A stretch of DNA of 64,000 nt from Thalassobaculum_A sp040219615 (GTDB lineage Bacteria; Pseudomonadota; Alphaproteobacteria; Thalassobaculales; Thalassobaculaceae), in NCBI RefSeq assembly GCF_040219615.1, contig NZ_JAVJSE010000029.1, forward strand, positions 1 through 64,000, in the 5' to 3' direction. Numbering within the stretch: the stretch's first letter is position 1; each line of letters begins with the position of its first letter. A model generated the notes under the pieces. It had not been told where the DNA came from. It worked only from the letters and a program-made list of their open reading frames with translations, and made no database searches. Shown one piece after another: positions 16,818-25,277 of this stretch. Position numbers and translations under genes: made by a program.

Positions 16818-17591
16818 ATGCCGAAGGTACTGGTCATCGTCCCGTTCCCGATGGACGCGGACAACCTCGACAAGCGCCGGGCGCAGATGAAGTCGGTCCG
16901 GCTCGGCCCCGACATCGCCTTCGACTTCAAGCCGGTCGCCATCGCGCCCGCCAACTACGTCAGCGCGCAGGACGCCCTGCTCGCCGACATCGGGATCCTG
17001 GAGGCCGGGGCCGCGGCCCAGGCCGACGGCTACGACGCGGTGTGCATCGACACGGTCAGCGATTCCGGCATGAACGCGCTGCGCTCGATGCTCGACATCC
17101 CGGTGATCGGCCCGGGCCGGCACGCCATGCTGGCCGCCCTGATGCTCGGCGAGAAGTTCTCGGTGGTCTGTATGTGGGACCGCTGGCGGCCGCTCTACAC
17201 CAAGACCCTGGCCGAGCTCGGGCTCGAGCACAAATGCGCGTCGATCCGCTCGGCCGACCTGCAGCCGAACAACCAGGAACTGCTGGGCGGCCGCGAGGAC
17301 GAGGTGTTCCCGGTGCTGGTCGAGGTGGCGCTGCGATGCGTCGATGAGGACCGGGCCGACGTCATCGTCCTGGGGTCCACCACCATGCACGAGGCGCACG
17401 CCTACATGGCCGAGCGCCTGCCGGTGCCGGTGATCAACCCCGGGCCGCTCAGCTACCGGCTCGCCGACGCCGCCATCCGCCTGCGGCTGAGCCATTCCAA
17501 GACCACCTATCCGACCCCGCTGACCCCGCGCCCCGGCCCGATCGCCGCGATGGGCGCGGCGGCCCGATCCGTTAAGTCTCAGGCGCGATAG
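16818..17591 (+). CDS. Asp/Glu/hydantoin racemase-fold protein, copy 1
   Basis: A 257-residue protein of the Asp/Glu/hydantoin racemase superfamily: MPKVLVIVPFPMD at the start, DIPVIGPGRHAMLAALML in the middle, and VIVLGSTTM near the second active site. By my alignment to hydantoin racemase, the two catalytic cysteines are replaced by Thr79 (in CIDTVSDSGM) and Ser (in LGSTTM). GAGGA precedes the ATG. It forms a coupled set with a paralogue and a MaoC-like gene. Racemase activity is doubtful; a related lyase, isomerase or binding role is possible. Confidence 0.7.
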   Translation: MPKVLVIVPFPMDADNLDKRRAQMKSVRLGPDIAFDFKPVAIAPANYVSAQDALLADIGILEAGAAAQADGYDAVCIDTVSDSGMNALRSMLDIPVIGPGRHAMLAALMLGEKFSVVCMWDRWRPLYTKTLAELGLEHKCASIRSADLQPNNQELLGGREDEVFPVLVEVALRCVDEDRADVIVLGSTTMHEAHAYMAERLPVPVINPGPLSYRLADAAIRLRLSHSKTTYPTPLTPRPGPIAAMGAAARSVKSQAR

Positions 17592-17601
17592 GACACGCCC
17601 C

Positions 17602-18366
17602 ATGCCCAGGATCCTGGTGATCAACCCGTTCCCGCTGGACGAAGCCGGCGTCGCCCGGCGCGCCGCCCAGAGCGGCCATGTCGCCCTCGACCCCGGCACC
17701 GAGCTGGTGTACCGGCCGGTCAGGTTCAGCTCGGTGTCGTTCATGAGCCCGCACGACTGGCTGCTGATGGACCTCGGGGTCTACGAGGCCGGGCTGACCG
17801 CCGAGCAGGAGGGCTTCGACGCGGTCGTCATCGACACCATGAGCGACAGCGGCATGGCGGCCCTGCGCTCGGTGCTGTCGATCCCGGTGATCGGCCCCGG
17901 CAAGGCGTCGATGCTGTACGCCCTGACCCTGGGCGCGCGATTCTCGGTGCTGGCGCAGTGGAAGCCGGCGCTGCCGCGCTACCGCAAGGTGATCCGCGAC
18001 TACGGCTTCGACCGGCAATGCGCGTCGGTGCGGTCGTTCGACGTCGAGCCGGATTTCGTGAACCTGACCGAGGGCAAGGAGGACCGGACCTTCCCGATCA
18101 TGCTGGAGGTCGCGATGCGCTGCGTCGAGGAGGACGGCGCCGACGTGATCTGCCTCGGCTCCACCACCATGCACCAGGCCGCCGAGTACCTGGCCGAGCG
18201 CCTACCGGTGCCGCTGGTGAACCCCGGGCCGCTCAGCTACAAGCTGGCCGAGACCTTCCTGGCGGCCGGCCTCAGCCACAGCCGCAAGGCCTATGCCGCG
18301 CCGCTGGTCCGCAGGGACGAGTTGGTCCACGACATCGTCGCGGCCGCCTCCGGGGCCGGCACATGA
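17602..18366 (+). CDS. Asp/Glu/hydantoin racemase-fold protein, copy 2
   Basis: A 254-residue paralogue of the upstream gene, starting MPRILVINPFPLDEAGVARR. It shares VIDTMSDSGMAALRS, IPVIGPGKASML and ICLGSTTMHQAAEYLAERLP with copy 1, including Thr and Ser at the positions of the usual catalytic cysteines. The two genes are 10 bp apart and probably form a heteromer or act sequentially. The stop overlaps the MaoC-like ATG (ATGA). Confidence 0.7.
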   Translation: MPRILVINPFPLDEAGVARRAAQSGHVALDPGTELVYRPVRFSSVSFMSPHDWLLMDLGVYEAGLTAEQEGFDAVVIDTMSDSGMAALRSVLSIPVIGPGKASMLYALTLGARFSVLAQWKPALPRYRKVIRDYGFDRQCASVRSFDVEPDFVNLTEGKEDRTFPIMLEVAMRCVEEDGADVICLGSTTMHQAAEYLAERLPVPLVNPGPLSYKLAETFLAAGLSHSRKAYAAPLVRRDELVHDIVAAASGAGT

Positions 18367-18848
18367 CCACGGTCGACAAGGATTTCGATCCCAAGACCCA
18401 CCTGGCCGCGCCCCAGCGCTGGTTCGAGGACTTCGCGGTCGGCGAACGCTACCTGCTGCCCAGCCGCACCGTCACCGACGCCGACTTCGCGGCGTTCCGA
18501 ACGGTGTCGGGCGACAACCACCCGATCCACTACGACGTCGAGTACTGCCGGGCCCGCGGCCTGCCGGGGCTGCTGGCGCACGGCCTGCAGGTCGCCTGCT
18601 TCGCCGCCGCCGGCGCCGGCCGGTTCCCGCACGAGACCTCGGACTCGCTGGTCGCCTTCCTGGAGCAGTCGTCGAAGTTCCTGGGCCCGGTGGTGGCCGG
18701 CGACACCCTGTACCCGGCGCTGGAGATCGCCGCGCTGACCCCGCAGCGAACCACCGGGGTCATCGCGATGTCCGCGACCATCCACAACCAGCGCCGCGAA
18801 CTGGTCATGACCGGCGAGCACCGGTACCTGGTGAGGAAGCGGCCCTGA
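18363..18848 (+). CDS. MaoC-like hotdog-fold dehydratase
   Basis: A 161-residue MaoC/R-hydratase-like protein with RWFEDFAVGERYLLPSRTVT at the start, then the hydratase motif TVSGDNHPIHYDVEYCRARG (Asp and His of the active site) and LLAHGLQV. Such enzymes hydrate or dehydrate acyl-CoA or related substrates. It is translationally coupled to the two racemase-fold genes, suggesting one pathway acting on a hydroxy or enoyl acid. Its substrate is not apparent. Confidence 0.82.
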   Translation: MTTVDKDFDPKTHLAAPQRWFEDFAVGERYLLPSRTVTDADFAAFRTVSGDNHPIHYDVEYCRARGLPGLLAHGLQVACFAAAGAGRFPHETSDSLVAFLEQSSKFLGPVVAGDTLYPALEIAALTPQRTTGVIAMSATIHNQRRELVMTGEHRYLVRKRP

Positions 18849-18870
18849 CCGCGGCCGGCCGCGCTCCGGC

Positions 18871-19449
18871 TCAGCCCCGGCCGAGCGCGTAGAACTCGGC
18901 GTTCGGTCGCATGTCGGTGACGTTCGCCAGCCGGTTCGACAGGGCGAAGAATGCCGCGATGGCGGCGATGTCCCAGGCGTCCTCCTCGCTGAAACCATGG
19001 GCGGCCAGGGTTGCCAGGTCGTCGTCGCCGACGGTGTGCGCGGCCTGCGAGACCTTCACCGCGTAGTCGAGCATCGCCTTCTGCCGCCCGGTGATGTCCG
19101 CCTTGCGGTAGTTCACCGCGACCTGGTCGGCGATCAGCGGGTTCTTCGCCCGGACCCGCAGGATCGCCCCGTGCGCGATCACGCAGTACTGGCACTGGTT
19201 CAGGTTGGAGGTCGCGACCACGATCATCTCGCGTTCGGCCTTCGTCAGGTTGCCGGGCCGGTCCATCAGCGCGTCATGATAGGCGAAGAACGCCCGGAAC
19301 TCCTCGGGCCGGTGGGCCATGACCAGGAAGACGTTCGGGATGAAGCCGGCCTTCTCCTGGACCGCGAGAATCCGCTCGCGGATGTCCGCCGGCATATCGC
19401 CGAGCGCCGGTACGGGGAAGCGGCCGATCCTAGGCTCGGTCGTCGTCAT
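18871..19449 (-). CDS. Peroxidase-related/AhpD-like carboxymuconolactone decarboxylase-family protein
   Basis: A 192-residue AhpD-fold protein with the redox motif LNQCQYCVIAHGAILR (CxxC followed by His), as in alkylhydroperoxidase-type peroxidases. The N-terminal GDMPADIRERILAVQEKAGFIPNVFLVMAHRP region is typical of the 'uncharacterized peroxidase-related' subfamily. The start MTTTEPRIG is preferred over 19572. The 243 bp upstream are shared with the divergent sensor kinase gene and contain no other gene. Confidence 0.85.
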   Translation of the reverse strand: MTTTEPRIGRFPVPALGDMPADIRERILAVQEKAGFIPNVFLVMAHRPEEFRAFFAYHDALMDRPGNLTKAEREMIVVATSNLNQCQYCVIAHGAILRVRAKNPLIADQVAVNYRKADITGRQKAMLDYAVKVSQAAHTVGDDDLATLAAHGFSEEDAWDIAAIAAFFALSNRLANVTDMRPNAEFYALGRG

Positions 19450-19692
19450 ATGCGTGTCTCCATGGCGGTTTGTGCAGGACACCCGGGAAGCCGCACTCGG
19501 ATGCCGTTGGTCCGCAGCCGTCGAGCTCGACCGGGATGCTCCTTTACGAGTTGTTAATGAGGCAATCGACATAAATGTGGTCCGTGAGGTCCTCGGCCGG
19601 AACCGGCCACGGACTCAGACTGCCGGAGCCGAGTGCTTGTCCATGGCCCTCCTGTCCAGCCCAGCGCGACCGCGGAAGGCGGTGGGGTTCCG

Positions 19693-22251
19693 GTGAGGCG
19701 TTACGGCCGTCCGGCCCTGGCGTTGCTCTCCTGCCTCGCTGTACTTCTCCTCGGTTTGAGTGCGCCGCGCGCCGAACCCGCCCCCGCCGAGCCCGCCCCC
19801 GCCGAACCCGCACCAACGGAGCGGGTGACCGTTCAGCTCCACTGGCTGCACCAGTTCGAATTCGCCGGCTTCTACATGGCGAAGCAGAAGGGTTTCTACC
19901 AGGCGGCCGGGCTGGACGTGGATCTCCTGCCGTTCCGGCCGGGAGACACGGATGTGGTCGGCACGGTGACGTCCGGCCGGGCCGAGTACGGGGTCGGCTA
20001 CTCGTCGGTGCTCTACGACTACTTCAACGGCCGCCCGGTCGTCGCCCTCGCCGCCCTGCTGCAGGACTCGCCCCTTGTCCTGATGACCAGGGACGAGCCC
20101 GGCCTGCGGCAGCCGCAGGATCTTCGCGGCAGAAAGGTCATGATCGGCGGGGATGCGCTGAACTCCGCGTCGATCATGGCGCTGCTGTTCGCGCACGGGC
20201 TGGGCAAGAACGACATCATCCGCCAGGAGCACAGCTTCGACATCGGCGACCTGATCGCCGGGCGCACCGACGCCATGACCGCCTATCTCAGCAACGAGCC
20301 CTTCCACATGCAGGAACGGGGGGTCGGCTACCGGTTATTCGACCCGCAGGAGGCCGGCTTCTCGTTCTACGGCGACATCCTGTTCACCAGCCGGGACGAG
20401 GTCCAGAAACATCCCGAGCGGACCCGGGCCCTCGTCGACGCCACCCTGAAGGGCTGGGAGTACGCTTTCGCGCATATCGACGAGACCATCGGCGTCATCA
20501 TGCGCGACTACAACACGCAGCGGAAATCCTACGAGAGCCTTCAGTTCGAGGCGAAGGCGCTGCAGCCGCTCGCCATCGGCGCCGAGAAGCGGATCGGCGA
20601 GTTCAACCTGCTGAAGCTGGAGAAGATCGCCGACGCCTATCGGCTCATGGGGCTCGGACTCCCGTCCCTGCGTCTCGAGGACTTCGTCTGGGAGGGCGCA
20701 CGGAGCTGGGCCCGACGGCGGCCGACCTTCACCGACGCCGAGCGCCGGTTCATCGAGGCCATCGAGGTGAAGGTCGCGACAACGACCAACTGGGCTCCGT
20801 TCTCCTTCGTCGACTCCGATAGCGGCGCGGCCACCGGCATCGGCCAGGAGTTCTGGCAGAAGATTGTCGACACCGCCGGTCTCAGGCAGACACTGACGCC
20901 GTTCGACAGCTTCGTCGAGGAAGTCCAGCAACTCCGGAACCGCGCGCAGGACGTGATCTACAGCGCGGGTCTCACCAGGGAGCGCGAGGAGTTCGCGCTG
21001 TTCTCCAATCCCTACGCCTCGTTCCCGCTGGTGTTCGCCACGTCCAAGAACGAGAACTTCATCTCCAGTCCCGCCGCGCTGGACGGCAGGACGGTGGCGG
21101 TGGGCCGCAACTTCACGGCTCACAAGATGATGGCCGAGGCCTACCCGAATATCCGCTACCTGCCCGTGGACGACGTGGTGAGCGGGCTGCAGGCGGTCTC
21201 GAAGGGAGACGCCTATGCCTTCGTCGACGTCATGCCGGTGGTGGCGTACTCGATCAACACCTTCGGCTACACCAACCTGAAGATCTCCGGCGACACCGGC
21301 CTGATCTACGACCTTCGCGTGATGGTCCGAAAGGATTATCCGGAACTGGTCTCGATCGCGAACAAGGCGATTTCCCTGATCACGCCGGCGGAGAAAGCCC
21401 AGATCATCGACCACTGGGTCAACGTGGAATATCAGAGCGGCCCGAACATCTCGGAATACTGGCCGCACTTCGCCTTGGCCGGCGTCGGGTCGACGCTCCT
21501 GTTCCTGTGGCTGTTCGTGACCAAGATCCAGGCCGACCGGGCCAACCGGGCGAAATCCGAGTTCCTGGCGTTGATGAGCCACGACCTGCGTACCCCGCTC
21601 AACGCGGTGATCGGCTTCACCGACATGATGCGCGGCCAGGTCTTCGGCCCCCTGGGGCACCCGCGCTACGTCGAATACGCGCACGACATCCACTACAGCG
21701 GCACGTTGCTGGTCAGCCTGATCAACGACATCCTCGACCTGTCCAAGGTCGAAGCCGGAAAATACGAGCTGAGCGAAGAGGATCTCGATCTGCACGCCCT
21801 GGTCTCGGCCGCCATCTCCCAGTGCGCCGTCCTCGGCTACCGGTCACGCATCGTCGTCGAGAGCCGGACGCCGGAAGGGCTTCCGCAGTTGCGCGGCGAT
21901 CGGCGGGTCCTGAACCAGATCCTCAACAACATCATTTCGAACGCGGTCAAGTTCTCGAAGGACGGGGGACGGGTCGAGGTTCGCGTCCGGCTCGACGACC
22001 GCGGCGCGCTCGTCGTCGAGGTCGAGGACAACGGCGACGGCATGTCCACGTCGGAACTGAAAAGGGCCCTGCGGCCGTTCGAACAGGCCGACAGGAACGA
22101 CGTTCGCCGGGCCCAGGGAACCGGCCTGGGTCTCTATCTCTGCCACCGGTTCATGAAGCTGCTGTCCGGCCGGATCCAGATCGACAGCACCGTCGGCGTC
22201 GGCACCACGGTCGCGCTGGTGTTCCCGCCGGAACGCACCGTGAAGGCCTGA
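19693..22251 (+). CDS. Histidine kinase with two periplasmic substrate-binding domains (NMT1-like and SBP3-like)
   Basis: An 852-residue membrane sensor kinase. A signal peptide (GRPALALLSCLAVLLLGL) is followed by a short AEPAP repeat linker. Next come an NMT1/THI5-like binding domain (about 45-290, WLHQFEFAGFYMAKQKGFY) and a family-3 solute-binding domain (about 343-576, KVATTTNWAPFSFVDS). One transmembrane helix (about 592-612) leads to HisKA with His630 in LMSHDLRTPLNAVIGF and an HATPase domain with LNNIISNAVKFS and GTGLGLYLC. GTG 19693 fits the signal peptide and a purine-rich upstream site; GTG 19633 is an alternative. No response regulator is adjacent. Confidence 0.88.
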   Translation: MRRYGRPALALLSCLAVLLLGLSAPRAEPAPAEPAPAEPAPTERVTVQLHWLHQFEFAGFYMAKQKGFYQAAGLDVDLLPFRPGDTDVVGTVTSGRAEYGVGYSSVLYDYFNGRPVVALAALLQDSPLVLMTRDEPGLRQPQDLRGRKVMIGGDALNSASIMALLFAHGLGKNDIIRQEHSFDIGDLIAGRTDAMTAYLSNEPFHMQERGVGYRLFDPQEAGFSFYGDILFTSRDEVQKHPERTRALVDATLKGWEYAFAHIDETIGVIMRDYNTQRKSYESLQFEAKALQPLAIGAEKRIGEFNLLKLEKIADAYRLMGLGLPSLRLEDFVWEGARSWARRRPTFTDAERRFIEAIEVKVATTTNWAPFSFVDSDSGAATGIGQEFWQKIVDTAGLRQTLTPFDSFVEEVQQLRNRAQDVIYSAGLTREREEFALFSNPYASFPLVFATSKNENFISSPAALDGRTVAVGRNFTAHKMMAEAYPNIRYLPVDDVVSGLQAVSKGDAYAFVDVMPVVAYSINTFGYTNLKISGDTGLIYDLRVMVRKDYPELVSIANKAISLITPAEKAQIIDHWVNVEYQSGPNISEYWPHFALAGVGSTLLFLWLFVTKIQADRANRAKSEFLALMSHDLRTPLNAVIGFTDMMRGQVFGPLGHPRYVEYAHDIHYSGTLLVSLINDILDLSKVEAGKYELSEEDLDLHALVSAAISQCAVLGYRSRIVVESRTPEGLPQLRGDRRVLNQILNNIISNAVKFSKDGGRVEVRVRLDDRGALVVEVEDNGDGMSTSELKRALRPFEQADRNDVRRAQGTGLGLYLCHRFMKLLSGRIQIDSTVGVGTTVALVFPPERTVKA

Positions 22252-22266
22252 CGGAACGCCCCTTCG

Positions 22267-23634
22267 TCAGATGATCTCGAAGTAGCGCTGCATCTCCCAG
22301 TCGGTGACGTGGCGGCGGAACTCGCGCTCCTCCCACTCCCGGGTGGCGGCGAAGTGCTCGACGAAGGCGTCGCCGAACAGGGCGCGGGCCGGCTTCGACT
22401 TCTTCAGGCGCTGGGCGGCGTCCCACAGGGTGCGAGGCAGCGCCAGCCTGGCCGGGTGCTTGCGGTCGTAGGCGTTGCCGACCACCGCCGGCCCGGGCTC
22501 GACCTTGTTCTCGATGCCCCACAGGCCGGAACCCAGGGCCGCCGCCATCGCCAGGTAGGGGTTGGAGTCGGCGCTGGCCACCCGGTACTCGACCCGCTGG
22601 GCGGCCGGCGAGCCGGTGATGACGCGCAACGCCGTCGTGCGGTTCTCGACCCCCCAGGTCGAATCGGTCGGCGCCCAGAACCCCGGGATCAGCCGGGTGT
22701 AGGCGTTCACCGTCGACGCGGTCATCGCCAGCAGCTCGGGCATCAGCGCCTGCTGGCCGCCGACGAACCAGCGCATGGCGTCGGACATGGTGTCCGCCGC
22801 CTTGGCGTCGTGGAACACCGGCGTGCCCGTGGCGTCGGTCAGCGACAGGTGGACGTGGCCGGACTGGCCCGGATAGTTCATCGACCACTTCGACATGAAG
22901 GTCGCCATGATCTCGTGGCGCTGGAAGAACACCTTGGCGAAGGTCTTGAACAGCGCCCCGCGGTCGGCCGCCTCGAGCGCGTCGCAGACCTGGATCGCCG
23001 CCTCCATGACGCCCGGGCCGGTCTCGGTGTGCAGCCCCTCGATCGGGATGCCCATCTGCTCCATCGCCTCGATGAAGCTGAGATGCAGGTCGGCATGCAC
23101 CGACGAGCGCAGCGCCGAGTAGCCGAAGAAGCCGGGGGTCAGCGGCTTCAGGTCCTTGTAGTTCTTGGCGCGCACCGAGTCGGGCGTCTCGTCGAACAGG
23201 AAGAACTCGTACTCGCAGGCCGCCTTGACGCCGAAGCCCATGCCGGCGGCCTTGTCGATCATCCGGCGCAGCGTCGCGCGCGGGCAGACCGCCTCCCACT
23301 TGCCGGCGAACTCGCCCAGCAGGAACAGCATGTCGCCCTCGAACGGCACCTCGCGGCAGGTCTCCGGCAGCAGCCGCACCTCGGCGTCGGGATAGCCGGT
23401 GTGCCAGCCGGTGACCTGGACGTTGTCGTAGAGCTGGTCGTTGCTGTCCCAGCCCAGCACCACGTCGCAGAAGCCGAACCCCTTGTTCAGGGCGCCGGCG
23501 AACTTGTCGCGGCCCATCCACTTGCCGCGCAGGATGCCGTCGATGTCGAACACCCCGACCTTGACGTGGCTCAGCCGCCGCTCGTCCACCACTGCCAGCG
23601 CCTGCTCCGCGGTTTTGACCTCGCTCGGCTCCAT
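22267..23634 (-). CDS. Glutamine synthetase-like enzyme (GlnT/PuuA-type)
   Basis: A 455-residue glutamine synthetase-fold ligase. The catalytic region includes CEYEFFLFDETP, HTETGPGVMEAAIQVCDALE, SGHVHLSLTD and the C-terminal ENRTTALRVITG. The length (shorter than GlnA) and the starting FDIDGILRGKWM pattern place it with catabolic gamma-glutamyl ligases or type III-like GS rather than with the main GlnA. It would ligate glutamate to ammonia or an amine with ATP. It stands alone, divergent from the RraA-like gene. Confidence 0.85.
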   Translation of the reverse strand: MEPSEVKTAEQALAVVDERRLSHVKVGVFDIDGILRGKWMGRDKFAGALNKGFGFCDVVLGWDSNDQLYDNVQVTGWHTGYPDAEVRLLPETCREVPFEGDMLFLLGEFAGKWEAVCPRATLRRMIDKAAGMGFGVKAACEYEFFLFDETPDSVRAKNYKDLKPLTPGFFGYSALRSSVHADLHLSFIEAMEQMGIPIEGLHTETGPGVMEAAIQVCDALEAADRGALFKTFAKVFFQRHEIMATFMSKWSMNYPGQSGHVHLSLTDATGTPVFHDAKAADTMSDAMRWFVGGQQALMPELLAMTASTVNAYTRLIPGFWAPTDSTWGVENRTTALRVITGSPAAQRVEYRVASADSNPYLAMAAALGSGLWGIENKVEPGPAVVGNAYDRKHPARLALPRTLWDAAQRLKKSKPARALFGDAFVEHFAATREWEEREFRRHVTDWEMQRYFEII

Positions 23635-23742
23635 GGGTCACAGTCTCCCGGTAAAGTCACCGGCGCCCCCGCGCCGCCCGCCCGCACTCTAGCCAGAACC
23701 ACGGCGCCACCGGAAGCGCCGAACCCCGAGGGAAGGAACGCC

Positions 23743-24390
23743 ATGACCGATCTCGCCGACCGGCTCGCCGCCTGCTACGCCAGTGCCGTGCACGACGTGC
23801 TGCGTGCCAGGGGCTACGGCAACCAGGTGCTGCCGACCTCGATCCGGGCGCTCGACCCGACCCGGCGGGTCGCCGGCGAGGTCTACACGATCTCCGGCCA
23901 TGTCGATCAGACCCTGTCGCGCCACGAGACCCTGCTGCGCTGGAGCCGGGTGCTCTCGCAGGTGCCCGGCGGCAAGGTCCTGGTGTGCCAGCCCAACACC
24001 AAGGCGATCGCGCTGATGGGCGAGCTGTCGGCCCAGGCGCTGACGGTCAAGAAGACCCGCGGCTACGTGGTCGACGGCCACTGCCGCGACACCGACTTCA
24101 TCCTGGAGATGGGCTTCCCGGTGTACTGCGAGGCCAACACCCCGGCCGACATCGTCGAGCGCTGGACCTACGACTCCCTGGGCGAGCCGGTGACCATCGG
24201 CACGGTCACGATCCGCTCCGGCGACTGGCTGCTCGGCGACCGCGACGGCGTGGTCATCATCCCCCAGGAGATCGCCGAGGAGACGGTGGCCGAGACCGAG
24301 GCCGTGATGAGCACCGAGGGCGAGATGCGCAAGGCCATCATCGACGGCATGGACCCGGAGCGGGCCTACCTGAAGTTCGGGAAGTTCTGA
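23743..24390 (+). CDS. RraA-family protein (HMG aldolase/demethylmenaquinone methyltransferase-like fold)
   Basis: A 215-residue RraA-like protein. The conserved sequences are SAVHDVLRARGYGNQVLPTS, QPNTKAIALMGELSAQALTV, RGYVVDGHCRDTDFILEMGF (the fold's metal-binding R..D/R-D region) and GDWLLGDRDGVVIIP. Many family members are 4-hydroxy-4-methyl-2-oxoglutarate aldolases or oxaloacetate decarboxylases. A GGAAGGAA site precedes the ATG. Divergent from the GS-like gene; any functional link is only inferred from position. Confidence 0.8.
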   Translation: MTDLADRLAACYASAVHDVLRARGYGNQVLPTSIRALDPTRRVAGEVYTISGHVDQTLSRHETLLRWSRVLSQVPGGKVLVCQPNTKAIALMGELSAQALTVKKTRGYVVDGHCRDTDFILEMGFPVYCEANTPADIVERWTYDSLGEPVTIGTVTIRSGDWLLGDRDGVVIIPQEIAEETVAETEAVMSTEGEMRKAIIDGMDPERAYLKFGKF

Positions 24391-24526
24391 GCGACACGGC
24401 ACGGTCGCATCGAGGCAATCGCAGCGCGTAGGTCGGGATGCTGCTACCGGACTGACGGTCGCCGACCCGGCATCGGCGCCGGGCGCCTCGTCGCCCGTCG
24501 GAACGGATCCCCGAGCCCGAAACGAC

Positions 24527-24550
24527 GACGCCCGCCTTGCGGCGGGCGTC
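24527..24550 (-). terminator. Hairpin terminator after rpmB
   Basis: GACGCCCGCC (24527-24536) and GGCGGGCGTC (24541-24550) form a perfect 10 bp stem with a TTGC loop, 24 bp beyond the rpmB stop on the minus strand. The stem is symmetric and could also stop readthrough from the RraA-like gene. Confidence 0.8.
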
Positions 24551-24574
24551 GGAACTCTCGGAGCGGCAGGCCGG

Positions 24575-24868
24575 TCAGGCGGCGATGCGCGCCTGCACCT
24601 TGGCGATCCGCTTCTTCAGGCGCCGGGCCTCCAGCGACAGGTCGGCCACCTTCGCCTTGGCGAGGAAGGCGTCGAGGCCGCCGTTGTGCTCGATCGTCCG
24701 GATCGCGTGGGTCGACAGCCGCAGGCGGATCATCTGGCCGAGCGCATCGGACAGCAGCGCCGTCTCCTGCAGATTCGGCAGGAAGCGCCGACGGGTCCTG
24801 TTGTTGGCGTGGCTGACGTTGTTGCCGGTCATCACGCCCTTGCCGGTCACCTGGCAGCGTCGCGCCAT
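24575..24868 (-). CDS. rpmB: 50S ribosomal protein L28
   Basis: A 97-residue basic ribosomal protein beginning MARRCQVTGKGVMTGNNVSH, with NNRTRRRFLPNLQ and the C-terminal IEHNGGLDAFLAKAK. This is a full-length alphaproteobacterial L28, part of the large subunit near the exit site. AAGGAGCGACCC supplies the ribosome site. It is monocistronic, closed by the hairpin at 24527-24550. It is one of two clear core genes in the window. Confidence 0.97.
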   Translation of the reverse strand: MARRCQVTGKGVMTGNNVSHANNRTRRRFLPNLQETALLSDALGQMIRLRLSTHAIRTIEHNGGLDAFLAKAKVADLSLEARRLKKRIAKVQARIAA

Positions 24869-25277
24869 GGGTCGCTCCTTCGTCTCGGTCCGGGGGCCGG
24901 ATGCCGCCGCGAACCACACAAACTGGGACGCCGCCCGAGGTCAGGCGGCGAAGAGCGGGCGGTATACGCGACCCGCCTGCGGGCGTCAAGCGGGCGGAGA
25001 TGCCGTTCGAACCGCCGGAGCGGCCGGGCGCGCCGCGACCTCCGGTGACACCGCGGGATTGACGCAGATCATGGCCGCGACCGGCGGCCGAGGCCAGCGT
25101 TCGTGCGGGCAATGGACCGCTCGCACGGTACCGGGCGAGCGGTCCGGCCCCGGTAGAGCCGGCAGCGGTTGCGGTGCGGCGGATGCGGGACCCGAGGGAG
25201 GAAGCGATGGCCGAGGATGCGTCGCGGGCCAGCCGGTTCGAGCGGAGGATCGGCCGGCCTGAAGACTTCACGGCCCG
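24869..25277. other. 409 bp intergenic stretch with an 11 bp inverted repeat
   Basis: No convincing gene is seen between the divergent rpmB and galT-like starts. It must hold both promoters. GGACCGCTCGC (25114-25124) and GCGAGCGGTCC (25135-25145) form a perfect 11 bp inverted repeat around a 10-base loop containing GGTACC. There is no T tract, so an operator or structured leader is as likely as a terminator. Confidence 0.5.

Noticed and set aside
24869..25277. Small RNA gene in the rpmB-galT gap
   Set aside because: There is only one 11 bp inverted repeat, without a terminator T tract or clear promoter pair.
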